Part shown: piece by piece, positions 19,309-28,300 of the stretch
Layout of the letters: each line of letters begins with the position of its first letter
How positions within the stretch are numbered: position 1 is the stretch's first letter
Assembly: GCA_028817895.1 (NCBI GenBank)
Contig: JAPPOQ010000023.1
Coordinates: forward strand, 1-64,000
Origin: Ahrensia sp.
GTDB lineage: Bacteria; Pseudomonadota; Alphaproteobacteria; Rhizobiales; Rhizobiaceae
Direction of reading: 5' to 3'
Length of the DNA stretch: 64,000 bases
Program-made: the position numbers and the translations under genes
Notes under the pieces: model-generated
What the model was told of the DNA's origin: nothing
The model's input: the letters and a program-made list of their open reading frames with translations, nothing else
The model's database searches: none

Positions 19309-20088
19309 ATGTCCGATATTCTGGGCGAACGAGACGCCGCTGTTCCAAAAGATCTGACACGGGTGGCCGAACCCTCGCGAGAGAGCCAGTTGCCCAAGCG
19401 CTTCTACGACGTCGCAAGCGTGGAGCCGGGTGAGGGCGGTTTTCTCATTCAACTTGACGGTCGCTCCGTGAAGACGCCGGGTCGCGCGACGCTTGCCTTT
19501 TCTTCGCCGGACATCGCACAACGCGTTGCCGATGAGTGGCAAGCTCAAAGCGAACGTATCGATCCGCTGACCATGCCGATGACGAGGCTTGCCAACACTG
19601 CTCTCGACGGCGTCGCATCGGACATGCAAGCGGTCAAGGAAGACATCGTGCGCTATGCTGGAACGGATATGCTTTGCTACCGCGCGGACCGGCCCGATGG
19701 GCTGGTGAACCGCCAGAACGCCCTTTGGGACCCGCTCATTGATTGGGCGCAGGCCGGTTTGGGTGTCCGACTGGCTTTGGCGCAGGGTGTTGTGCATGTC
19801 GCGCAGCCGCAAGCGTCAATTGCTGCGTTCAATGTCCATCTGGGAGCGATTGACGATCCGCTGGCGCTCGCCGCGCTGCATGTGGCTACGTCGATCACCG
19901 GTTCCGCTGTCATCGCCATGGCGCTCTACAAGGGTGAAAGCGATCTTCCCACCGCTTGGGAGGCCGCGCATGTCGATGAAGACTGGAACATCGCCGAATG
20001 GGGCGAGGATGAAGAGGCGAAGCAGCGGCGGGCGGCGCGCCATGTCGACATGGAAGCCGCAGCGTTCGTGTTGGGCCAATCGGCGTGA
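19309..20088 (+). CDS. ATP12 family chaperone for F1-ATPase assembly
   Basis: Homologue of mitochondrial Atp12, which binds the F1 alpha subunit during ATP synthase assembly; the family is typical of alphaproteobacteria. The 259 residues contain LPKRFYDVASVE near residue 31, LDGRSVKTPGRATLAF and the C-terminal DEDWNIAEWGEDEEA segment. ATG 19309 is preferred (GAGAG 5 bases upstream); ATG at 19294 is possible. The TGA stop overlaps the GTG start of the cyclase gene, so the two are likely translated together. Confidence 0.9.
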   Translation: MSDILGERDAAVPKDLTRVAEPSRESQLPKRFYDVASVEPGEGGFLIQLDGRSVKTPGRATLAFSSPDIAQRVADEWQAQSERIDPLTMPMTRLANTALDGVASDMQAVKEDIVRYAGTDMLCYRADRPDGLVNRQNALWDPLIDWAQAGLGVRLALAQGVVHVAQPQASIAAFNVHLGAIDDPLALAALHVATSITGSAVIAMALYKGESDLPTAWEAAHVDEDWNIAEWGEDEEAKQRRAARHVDMEAAAFVLGQSA

Positions 20089-21176
20089 GTGGTAGCGATT
20101 ACAGCGATGTGACCTTGCGGCTTCACAGCGACTTTGTCTGGCGAAGCCGCATGGAGAAGTGGCTGGTCGTGCTGTTTGTCACGATCATCAGCGGCTTCAT
20201 CGGTGAAATGTACGGCACGCTGGTCTATGGCGAAGATGCTGGCGACCATTGGCGTGGCTTCCGCACGGGAGCAACAATCGGGTTCATCTCTGCTGTCATT
20301 GAGGTGTTTTACATTCGCAGCGTGCGCCGAAGCTGGGTGCGCAGGGTGGCTTTCCTGCCCGGCCTGCTGGTACGCATCCTCGCCTTGACGGTCATTGTGC
20401 GGGTGGGCCTCAAGGGCAACGAGTTCCTGAGCCAGTATCTTGCCGGGCAGCCGTTGGGGCAGGACCTCAGCTTCCGCCAGGAATTGCGCGATACGCTGTT
20501 CTCCATGGGCATCGTCATCGCATTTGTGGTTGGCACACAACTGTCGAGCATTATCGGCTGGCGACGCTTCACAAGCCTCGTCATTGGCCGCTATTTCCGA
20601 CCATCCGTTGAGGACCGCGTCTTTCTGCTGGTTGATCTCGTTGATTCAACGGCGCTTGCCTCAAGGCTGGGCAATGTTCGCTTTCACGAATTGCTGTCGG
20701 AATTCTTCTATCAGTTGGATCGTGCTCTGGTGAGCAGCAGGGGAGAGGTGGTCTCATATATCGGAGATGCCGTCATTTTCACTTGGCCGCTCAGCGACGA
20801 TCGCCGCAAGAATGCGCGATCCATCCACGCGCTCATTCAGATGATATCCCACATCAAAGACAATGAAGCGTGGTTTGAGGCCGAATTCGGCGCGGCTCCG
20901 AGTTTTCGGGCCGTGTTGCACGGAGGAGAGGTCGTTGTCGGTGAATGTGGCGACAGCCGACGGCAAGTCACTTATCTCGGCAGTGTTCTCAACATGATCG
21001 GTCGATTGGAAGGGCTGGCAAAAAACGAGAACCAGCCCTTCCTCATCACCAAAGAAATCGTAGACCGCATGGAGCCGCCCAAGGGCGTACATTTCAAGTC
21101 CTTTGGCGAGCGCCAGCTTAAAGGTCTTGAAAAGCCGATTTCGGTTTATTCAATCAACATTGATGGCCTGACCTGA
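20085..21176 (+). CDS. Membrane-bound class III adenylate/guanylate cyclase
   Basis: Probable cAMP- or cGMP-forming enzyme. An N-terminal region (residues 20-175) with about four membrane helices precedes the cytoplasmic catalytic domain. Metal-binding aspartates are visible at D184 (LLVDLVDST) and D228 (YIGDAVIF), and the transition-state pair at N303 and R307 (GSVLNMIGRL). GTG at 20085 overlaps the stop of the ATP12 gene by 4 bases; an internal ATG at 20151 would also keep the helices. Purine specificity cannot be read with confidence. It converges with fghA after 6 bases. Confidence 0.88.
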   Translation: MSGSDYSDVTLRLHSDFVWRSRMEKWLVVLFVTIISGFIGEMYGTLVYGEDAGDHWRGFRTGATIGFISAVIEVFYIRSVRRSWVRRVAFLPGLLVRILALTVIVRVGLKGNEFLSQYLAGQPLGQDLSFRQELRDTLFSMGIVIAFVVGTQLSSIIGWRRFTSLVIGRYFRPSVEDRVFLLVDLVDSTALASRLGNVRFHELLSEFFYQLDRALVSSRGEVVSYIGDAVIFTWPLSDDRRKNARSIHALIQMISHIKDNEAWFEAEFGAAPSFRAVLHGGEVVVGECGDSRRQVTYLGSVLNMIGRLEGLAKNENQPFLITKEIVDRMEPPKGVHFKSFGERQLKGLEKPISVYSINIDGLT

Positions 21177-21182
21177 CGGGCC

Positions 21183-22019
21183 TTAGCCCTGTAAATGTCT
21201 TGCGTGCCAGTCGATATGGTCGCCTATGAAACTGGAGATGAAATAGTAGGAGTGGTCGTAGCCTGGCTGCATGCGCAGGGTCAGATCAATGCCAGCTCGT
21301 TTGCAGGCCTCTTCCAACAACCAGGGTCGCAAACCGTCGTCCAGAAATCCGTCCGCATCGCCCTGATCGACCAGGAATTCTGGATAGCTTGCGCCATCCT
21401 CGATCAGCGCGACGGCGTCGTAAGAACGCCATGTCGTTTCATCCTCACCCAGATAGCGGGCAAAGGCGGAACGAGACCAGTCTGCGGTTGACGGTTGAAC
21501 GATGGGCGCGAAGGCGGAACAGCTTCTGAAGCGTTCCGGCTCCCGCAACGCCATGGTCAAGGCGCCGTGTCCGCCCATTGAATGACCGAAAATGCTCTGT
21601 CGGCTCATATCCGCGGGAAAATTGTCGGCGATGAGCTCGGGTAACTCGGAGCCGATATAGGATTTCATCCGATAGTTCTTGCGCCATGGTTCCTGTGTCG
21701 CATCGAGATAAAATCCCGCTCCCGTCCCGAATTGCCAGTCGCCATCATCATCCGGCACGCCGTCACCACGCGGACTGGTGTCCGGGCAAACGATAATGAT
21801 TCCATGCCGAGCGGCATGGGCACGATACTCACCCTTTTCCGTCACATTGGCGTGGGTGCAGGTGAGGCCAGACAAATACCACAAAACGGGGCAGGGGCCG
21901 TCTTCCGCCTGCGGTGGTGCGTAGACGGCGAATGTCATTTCACATCCGCACGTGTCGGATTGGTGGCTGTAAACGCCCTGGCTTCCGCCAAAAGACTTCG
22001 CCTGCGAGATGGTTTTCAC
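21183..22019 (-). CDS. fghA: S-formylglutathione hydrolase
   Basis: Hydrolyses S-formylglutathione to formate and glutathione, the second step of glutathione-dependent formaldehyde oxidation. The 278-residue alpha/beta hydrolase has CEMTFAVYAPP, YLSGLTCTHANVTEK, the nucleophile elbow GHSMGGHGAL and the catalytic histidine segment QPGYDHSYYFI. ATG overlaps the end of the YaiI-family gene by 4 bases. It is the last gene of a four-gene operon that starts with the class III alcohol dehydrogenase. Confidence 0.96.
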   Translation of the reverse strand: MKTISQAKSFGGSQGVYSHQSDTCGCEMTFAVYAPPQAEDGPCPVLWYLSGLTCTHANVTEKGEYRAHAARHGIIIVCPDTSPRGDGVPDDDGDWQFGTGAGFYLDATQEPWRKNYRMKSYIGSELPELIADNFPADMSRQSIFGHSMGGHGALTMALREPERFRSCSAFAPIVQPSTADWSRSAFARYLGEDETTWRSYDAVALIEDGASYPEFLVDQGDADGFLDDGLRPWLLEEACKRAGIDLTLRMQPGYDHSYYFISSFIGDHIDWHARHLQG

Positions 22020-22483
22020 GTTTGTGCCTTTCGGGACTTGGTGGAGTTGGCTTTCGCGATGAGCCGATCAAGGCTTTGTAAGAAGGTAGAACGGTCGGTA
22101 CTCGAAAAGGTGCGGTTTCGCGTCAGGCTCTGTGTCGATTCGCGGATACGCTGTTTCAAGTCGCGCATCGCGAGCGCCATGCCGATGGTATTGTCGTCAA
22201 ACACTTTGCCGGTGGGGCCAAGCGCATAAGCGGACTTTTCCAGAGCGCGCGAGGCGAGGGGAATATCGGCCGTCACCACGATGTCACCAGCTTGCGCTTC
22301 CTGCACGATCCAGTCATCGGCTGCATCTGCACCCGCGCCCACCGTGACGTGCCGGATGAGCGGATCGCGCGAAGGCCTCAATCCGCCATTCGAAACGATC
22401 ACCGTTTCAAGCTCGTAGCGCTGTGCGACTTTGACAACTTCCTGTTTGACCGGACAGGCATCTGCGTCAACCAGAATACGCAC
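22016..22483 (-). CDS. YaiI/YqxD family protein (UPF0178, DUF188)
   Basis: A 155-residue protein of the UPF0178 family, whose fold resembles PIN-type nucleases; function is not established. The start RILVDADACPVKQEV carries the conserved acidic cluster, and DDWIVQEAQAGDIVVTADIPLA holds two more acidic residues. It sits inside the formaldehyde operon: 6 bases after the exported protein and overlapping fghA by 4 bases. A link with formaldehyde metabolism is only inferred from position. Confidence 0.9.
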   Translation of the reverse strand: MRILVDADACPVKQEVVKVAQRYELETVIVSNGGLRPSRDPLIRHVTVGAGADAADDWIVQEAQAGDIVVTADIPLASRALEKSAYALGPTGKVFDDNTIGMALAMRDLKQRIRESTQSLTRNRTFSSTDRSTFLQSLDRLIAKANSTKSRKAQT

Positions 22484-22489
22484 AATGCG

Positions 22490-23062
22490 TCATCGCTCCC
22501 CACCGGGCAGATCTGCGCATTTCAGATACAGGCTATCTTCCTCGATCATCAAAAGCGCATCGCTGCCGGGAACGGGATTGGAAAACCCGATATCGAATTT
22601 TGCAAATCGGCTCGAGGCACGCCAGATCGTGCGTCCGCCTGTATTCACAGCCTTTTCGAGATTGGGCAACAGGTGGACGCGATTGGTGCCCAATTCGAAG
22701 CGCTGGAGACCCTGGTCGGTTCTGAAATAGACGACCTCACCACGCACAGACTTGCGGTCGGGCAGGGCAGTCTCAATGCCGGGCTGGACATCAAGCTGCG
22801 TGATGTCGGGAAAGGTTTCACACGCTTTGATGGCGGCCTCAAATACGGCGTCAGTAAGCTCGGTGTTGAGATCTTTGGTGAGAACGGACCATGAGCCGAG
22901 CAACTGCGCGTCCAGCTCTTTCTGCTCCTCGGTCGGTTCCTTTTCGTTCGTTTCGGCTGCCGAAGATTGCGGCTGCTCAGCTGCAGCCTGTGCATGCGCA
23001 ACATGCGGGCCCGCCAGCGCCAGCAAGCCCATAGCCAGGACGAAGCGAAACAAGGTCTGCAA
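22490..23062 (-). CDS. Exported protein of unknown function in the formaldehyde operon
   Basis: Not recognised. I place the start at a TTG (23062) because a strong AAGGAG (23074-23069) lies 6 bases before it and the product then opens with a clean signal peptide, QTLFRFVLAMGLLALAGPHV followed by AHA. Earlier in-frame starts would overlap the dehydrogenase gene. The mature part begins with a Gln/Glu/Ser-rich stretch, then LLGSWSVLTKDLNTELTDAV, which resembles a small lipocalin-like or periplasmic sensor fold only loosely. 190 residues in all, with one cysteine pair (C in KACETF and KCADLP). It follows the dehydrogenase by 10 bases. Confidence 0.8.
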   Translation of the reverse strand: MQTLFRFVLAMGLLALAGPHVAHAQAAAEQPQSSAAETNEKEPTEEQKELDAQLLGSWSVLTKDLNTELTDAVFEAAIKACETFPDITQLDVQPGIETALPDRKSVRGEVVYFRTDQGLQRFELGTNRVHLLPNLEKAVNTGGRTIWRASSRFAKFDIGFSNPVPGSDALLMIEEDSLYLKCADLPGGER

Positions 23063-23072
23063 AGCGGTCTCC

Positions 23073-24185
23073 TTAGAACTCGATAACGGAGCGGATCGAT
23101 TCGCCTTCATGCATCAGATCGAACGCCTTGTTGATGTCTTCAAGAGGCAGTTTGTGCGTGATCATCGGGTCGATCTCAATCTTCCCTTCCATATACCAAT
23201 CGACGATTTTCGGAACATCGGTGCGGCCACGGGCGCCGCCAAATGCTGTGCCGCGCCAGGATCGACCCGTCACAAGCTGGAATGGGCGGGTGGAGATTTC
23301 CTCGCCAGCGCCCGCGACGCCGATGATGATTGACTCGCCCCAGCCCTTATGTGCGCATTCCAACGCAACGCGCATGACATTCGTGTTGCCAATACATTCA
23401 AACGAATAATCTGCCCCGCCGCCGGTTAGTTCGACAAGATCTTCGACCTGCTGCTGATGCGCTTTTCCGGTAGGGTTGTAAAAATGCGTCATGCCGAACT
23501 TGCGGCCCCAATCCGCTTTGTCATCATTGAGGTCAACGCCGATGATCTTATTGGCGCCGACAAGGCGCAGCCCTTGTATGACATTGAGGCCGATGCCGCC
23601 CAGGCCGAACACCACCGCATTGCAACCGGGTTCAGCCTTCGCGGTATTGATGACAGCGCCGATGCCCGTCGTCACGCCGCAACCAATGTAACAAATCTTG
23701 TCGAACGGCGCGTCGGGATTGACCTTTGCCAAGGCGATTTCCGGCAACACGGTGAAATTTGCGAAGGTCGATGTGCCCATATAGTGCATGATCGGCTTGC
23801 CATCGAGCGAGAAACGGCTGGTGCCATCCGGCATGAGCCCCTGACCCTGCGTGACGCGGATCTTCTGGCAAAGATTGGTTTTGGGGTGAAGGCAGTAGTC
23901 GCATTCGCGGCATTCAGGCGTGTAGAGCGGGATGACATGATCTCCCTTTTTCAAGGAGGTGACGCCGGGGCCGATATCAACCACCACACCCGCGCCTTCA
24001 TGTCCCAGGATGGCCGGAAAAATGCCTTCGGGGTCCGCGCCGGAGCGCGTGAACTCGTCCGTGTGGCAAACGCCGGTTGCCTTGATTTCCACCAGCACTT
24101 CGCCTTCGCGCGGGCCTTCGAGCTGAACTGTGGTGATTTCAAGCGGTTTGCCCGCCTCAAAGGCGACTGCTGCTCTTACATCCAT
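23073..24185 (-). CDS. frmA: S-(hydroxymethyl)glutathione dehydrogenase, class III alcohol dehydrogenase
   Basis: Oxidises S-hydroxymethylglutathione to S-formylglutathione with NAD, the first committed step of formaldehyde removal. The 370-residue protein shows the catalytic-zinc Cys in [13 protein letters not shown], the GHEGAGVV motif, the structural-zinc cysteines in [18 protein letters not shown] and the NAD site [15 protein letters not shown] at 24185 is followed by the canonical [17 protein letters not shown]. First gene of the operon with an unknown exported protein, a YaiI protein and fghA. Symbol could equally be adhC or flhA in other schemes. Confidence 0.97.
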   Translation of the reverse strand: MDVRAAVAFEAGKPLEITTVQLEGPREGEVLVEIKATGVCHTDEFTRSGADPEGIFPAILGHEGAGVVVDIGPGVTSLKKGDHVIPLYTPECRECDYCLHPKTNLCQKIRVTQGQGLMPDGTSRFSLDGKPIMHYMGTSTFANFTVLPEIALAKVNPDAPFDKICYIGCGVTTGIGAVINTAKAEPGCNAVVFGLGGIGLNVIQGLRLVGANKIIGVDLNDDKADWGRKFGMTHFYNPTGKAHQQQVEDLVELTGGGADYSFECIGNTNVMRVALECAHKGWGESIIIGVAGAGEEISTRPFQLVTGRSWRGTAFGGARGRTDVPKIVDWYMEGKIEIDPMITHKLPLEDINKAFDLMHEGESIRSVIEF

Positions 24186-24338
24186 GATTGGTCTCCCATC
24201 CTTGTCATGTCCCTTTGCGTTATGGCCAGCCCGAAATCAAGCCGCCAATGGCTGCGGGCATTTACGCAAAATTAACCTCGGACATTGGAGAGTCTTCAAT
24301 TCAATGACGCCAAACTCGCGGGACGGATAGACGTCAGG

Positions 24339-25280
24339 ATGACAGATATGTGCGAGTTGAGACTGCCGGACCAGCTGATCGGCCTTGCGGAGCGTCGCAA
24401 AATTTCAGCAAGAGATGTGCGCATGTTGCGCAGCTGCATGTTTGGTGAGCAGCGATTGACCCGCCATGAGGTCGAAAGCCTGCTCGCCTTGGACCGGTCG
24501 ATCGACGAGACGTGCTCCAGTTGGGACCAGTTGTTGATCGATGCCTTTGCCAACCACCTTCTTGGACCCCTCTCAGGTCCGCAACCGGTGACAAAAGAGG
24601 ATGCTGAGTGGTTCATTCACTGCATCAGCCAAAAAGGCGTGGTTGAACGCCCGGCGCTGTTTGAAGCGCTGCTGGCGGTCATGGAGAAGACGGATACGGT
24701 CCCGGAAAACCTTGAGCGTCTTGCGCTTCACCAGGTTCAACTGGCGGTTTTGTCCAATCGCGGACCATTGGCGGTAGCGCAAAACAGCTGGCGACCTCGC
24801 GCAGTGGCCTTCGAAGATGTCGAGTTGATCCGTCGCATCCTTTTCATTGCCGGGGGTGATGAGGATCAGCGAATTTCGCGAATGGAAGCGGAGTTTTTGC
24901 TCGATCTGAACGATGCGACGATCAGCGATCAGAATGACGAGACCTGGTCCGACCTGTTTGTGCGGGCGATTGCGAACCATGTCGTGGCCACGAGCGACGA
25001 ACAACGGGCTGGGCGCTTTGCGAGCCTGATAATGAGCGCCGGCGTCGATGAGCACAATGTCTGGGATGTCATGGTCTCCAGCCTTCGCTCGCTGTGCAGT
25101 TTCAACCAGCTTGGAGCGAAGCGTACATTCCGCTTGAGTCAACAGGCCGGAAACTGGCTGTATGAACGAATTAGGACGGACAACCGTGTTGACGCTAACG
25201 AGCGGGCGTTGCTCGCATTCGTCGAGCGGCAAACCGGCTCATTGCCGCCCCATCTTCGTGGATTCGCTGAAGCGGCCTGA
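24339..25280 (+). CDS. Protein of unknown function with internal repeats
   Basis: Not recognised. About 313 residues from ATG 24339 (alternatives: TTG 24285 or ATG 24348, the last with AGGA 8 bases upstream). It has no signal peptide or membrane helix. Two copies of a unit are visible: DVRMLRSCMFG, EQRLTRHEVESLLALD and SWDQLLIDAFANHLL in the first; DVELIRRILF, DQRISRMEAEFLLDLN and TWSDLFVRAIANHVV in the second. A third partial copy, NRVDANERALLAFVE, is near the C-terminus. The R-h-x-x-x-E-x-x-x-L-L pattern recalls TerB-like or EF-hand-like helical repeats, which is a guess. It diverges from the formaldehyde operon. Confidence 0.75.
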   Translation: MTDMCELRLPDQLIGLAERRKISARDVRMLRSCMFGEQRLTRHEVESLLALDRSIDETCSSWDQLLIDAFANHLLGPLSGPQPVTKEDAEWFIHCISQKGVVERPALFEALLAVMEKTDTVPENLERLALHQVQLAVLSNRGPLAVAQNSWRPRAVAFEDVELIRRILFIAGGDEDQRISRMEAEFLLDLNDATISDQNDETWSDLFVRAIANHVVATSDEQRAGRFASLIMSAGVDEHNVWDVMVSSLRSLCSFNQLGAKRTFRLSQQAGNWLYERIRTDNRVDANERALLAFVERQTGSLPPHLRGFAEAA

Positions 25281-25330
25281 ACGCTAACAGCATTCAGGCA
25301 CACCTTGGCAAGGCTCCAATAGTGGCAGCC

Positions 25331-28300
25331 TCAAAAGAAGCGGCGACGCCACCAGCCCTCTTTCTTCTTCTCATCGCCCGGGTTGACGGTTCCGTCTTCT
25401 ACAGCGGACTCTTCCGGCATGTCGGACTCCGGCGCGTCGTCCGCGGTTGCTTGCTCGGAATTGTCGACTTCAGCGGAGGTGCTGGAGGTAGCCGTTTGCG
25501 ATCCGTTTGAGCCGGCAACCGGTGCCTTTCGACGCACAGTACTTCTCGTCGGTCGCCGTTCAGGGCGTGGTTCTGCTGGCTTTGGTGGTTCGGACTGGGT
25601 CTTTTCGGCCTCCGCTGTAGCCTCCGTCTTGTCTAGTGCAGGCTTGGCGGCAACCGGTGCTTTCTTGCGCACGGTATCATTGCGCCGAGTTTGAGATTTA
25701 GCCGAAGCCTTCTCGTCTTCTCCGGCCTGTTCCAGACCGTCAGCGGCACTCTCCTGTGAGGGTGAGTCCGTTGCTTGCTCGATCTCGGGTTCAGCTTTCG
25801 TCTCTGTGATGGGCGCTTTCTTGCGGCGCCGACCGTCCTTGGCTGTGGCGGAATCTTCCGCCTCGCCATCGCCAGTTTCTTCAGAGTTCTCCTCTTCGGC
25901 GCTGGCTTCATTCTTTGCGCTGCTGCGACGGCGACGGCGGCGGCGCGGCGGACGATCATCTTCAGCGTCATCCGCACCATCATCCGACTCGGGCTCATTG
26001 TCTGACGAGGACACCTCGCTGTCTTCGTCTGCATCTGCCTGGGCTGCGTTTTGATCATCGTCTGCCGAAGCCCCGCGACCGCGACGGCGACGGCGGCGCC
26101 GTTTGCGACGCGTGCCGTCATTGTCGACATCGGAGTCGGTCGAAGCCGAGTCGTCCGACGTGGTTGATGTCTCATCTTGTTGTGCTTCGCTGGGATCCAC
26201 GGTGTCAGGCTGCACGGCGGTTTCTTCAACAGACGTTCGGCTCGCTGGCCCGCCTTTCTCGATCACGCAAGGCACATTGCCTATGGCATTGTCGGCCTCG
26301 ATCGTGAGGTGCACGCCGAAGCGATGCTCCAGGTCGGTAAGACTGTCGCGCTTATTGTTGAGCAGATACAACGCGGTTCGTGTGCTGACCCTCACGATAA
26401 GATCGTTGCGCGATGAGCGGTGCAGGTGATCCTCGATGGCGCGCAACACGGCCAATGCGACGGAGGACGGTGAACGGACGTGCCCAAGCCCATCACAGGT
26501 TGGGCAGACCTGCGTTGTCGATTCAAGAACGCTGGCGCGAATCCGCTGGCGCGACATTTCCATGAGACCGAAATGCGAAATGCGACCGACCTGAATGCGT
26601 GCACGGTCGTGCTTCAACGCATCCTTCAGGCGCTTCTCGACGGCCCGGTTGTTACGCCGCTCGTCCATATCGATGAAATCGATGACGATCAGTCCCGCCA
26701 GGTCGCGCAATCGCAACTGACGGGCTATTTCGTCGGCGGCTTCCAGATTGGTCTGCGTTGCGGTTTCTTCAACCGAATGCTGGCGCGTTGATTTGCCCGA
26801 GTTCACATCGATCGAGACGAGCGCCTCGGTTTGGTCGATGATGATGTAGCCGCCGGACTTCAGCGTGACCTGCGGCTGCAACATGGCGTCAAGCTGGGTT
26901 TCAACACCCATCTTGGCAAAAAGCGGCACGCGATCCTTGTAGAGTTTCACTTTCTTGGCGTGTTCCGGCATCAGCATGGACATGAAGTCCTTGGCTTCGC
27001 GGTAGCCGGATTCGCCTGCGACCAGAATCTCCTTGGTATCCGTATCGTACAAATCGCGAATGGACCGTTTGATCAGGCTGCCTTCCTCATAGACGAGACA
27101 GGGGGCCGTTGATTCAAGCGTCAACGTGCGTACACTCTCCCAAAGGCGCATCAGATATTCGAAATCGCGCTGTATTTCCTCGGATTTTCTGGCCGCACCG
27201 GCTGTGCGCAGGATAACTCCCATGCCGTTTGGAACATCGAGATCGGCAGCGATTGCCTTCAATCGCTTGCGATCGCCTGCATTGGTGATTTTACGCGAGA
27301 TGCCACCACCACGTGCGGTGTTGGGCATCAGAACCGAATAACGACCAGCCAGTGACAGATAGGTGGTCAGAGCTGCGCCCTTGTTGCCACGTTCTTCCTT
27401 GACCACCTGCACGAGGAGGATCTGTCTGCGCTTGATGACTTCCTGTATTTTGTAGTGACGGCGACTGGCCCGGCGCTTTGGAACTTCCTCCATCGCGTCG
27501 TCTGAGCCAATTTCCTCGACCGGCTTGCCATTGTCGTCATCAGAATCATCTGCCGCGCTGTCGTCGCGTGCGCGGATCCTGCGGCGGCTTGACCGTCTCT
27601 TGGGCTTTGCAGCGGACTGCTTGGAATCCTTGTCGTCCGAGTCGGAGTCGCCATCCGATTCTTCTTGGGTCGAGCTTTCGGCCTGTGCGTCTTCTGAAGT
27701 GGTTTCGCTCGCATCTGCCTCGTCGTCTGCTGAGGCTTTCTTGCGCCGCGACTTGCGTTTTGGCTTCTCCGGCGAAGAGGTCGCGTCTTCTGGCTCTTCC
27801 CCTTTGGAGCCATCATCGGCGTCGTCAGCCTTTTTCTTGGCTTTCTTGGTTGATGTCGCGCTCTTCTCTTTGGCGGATTTCTTGGCCGGTTTCTCATCTG
27901 CAGCGTCTTTCTTCGCTACGGCTTTGTCGGCATCATCTTCACTGCCGTCATCGCCAGTCTCCGCGCCGTCTTCTTGCTTGGATGATCTGGCGGGCGCGCG
28001 CCGGGTGCGGCGTTTGGGTTTCTCTACCTCTTCAGAGACCACGTCGTCATTTTCGTTCTCAGCCGAAATTTCTTCGTCGCTGTCGTCGGCTTCCTCGTCA
28101 TCGGAGGTCTCGTCCTGATCCTCCTGCTGGGCTTTGGCTTGCTTGGTTGAGCGTGAAGAGTGCCTGCGCCGCTTCTTTGGAGCGCTTTCCTGCGCGTCTT
28201 CGCCATCATCAGACGATGCATCGTCTATGTCGGCATCGTCTATATCGGCATCGTCATCCGCATCCAGATGGTCGTCATCTGCATCGTTGCGCACTTCTTC

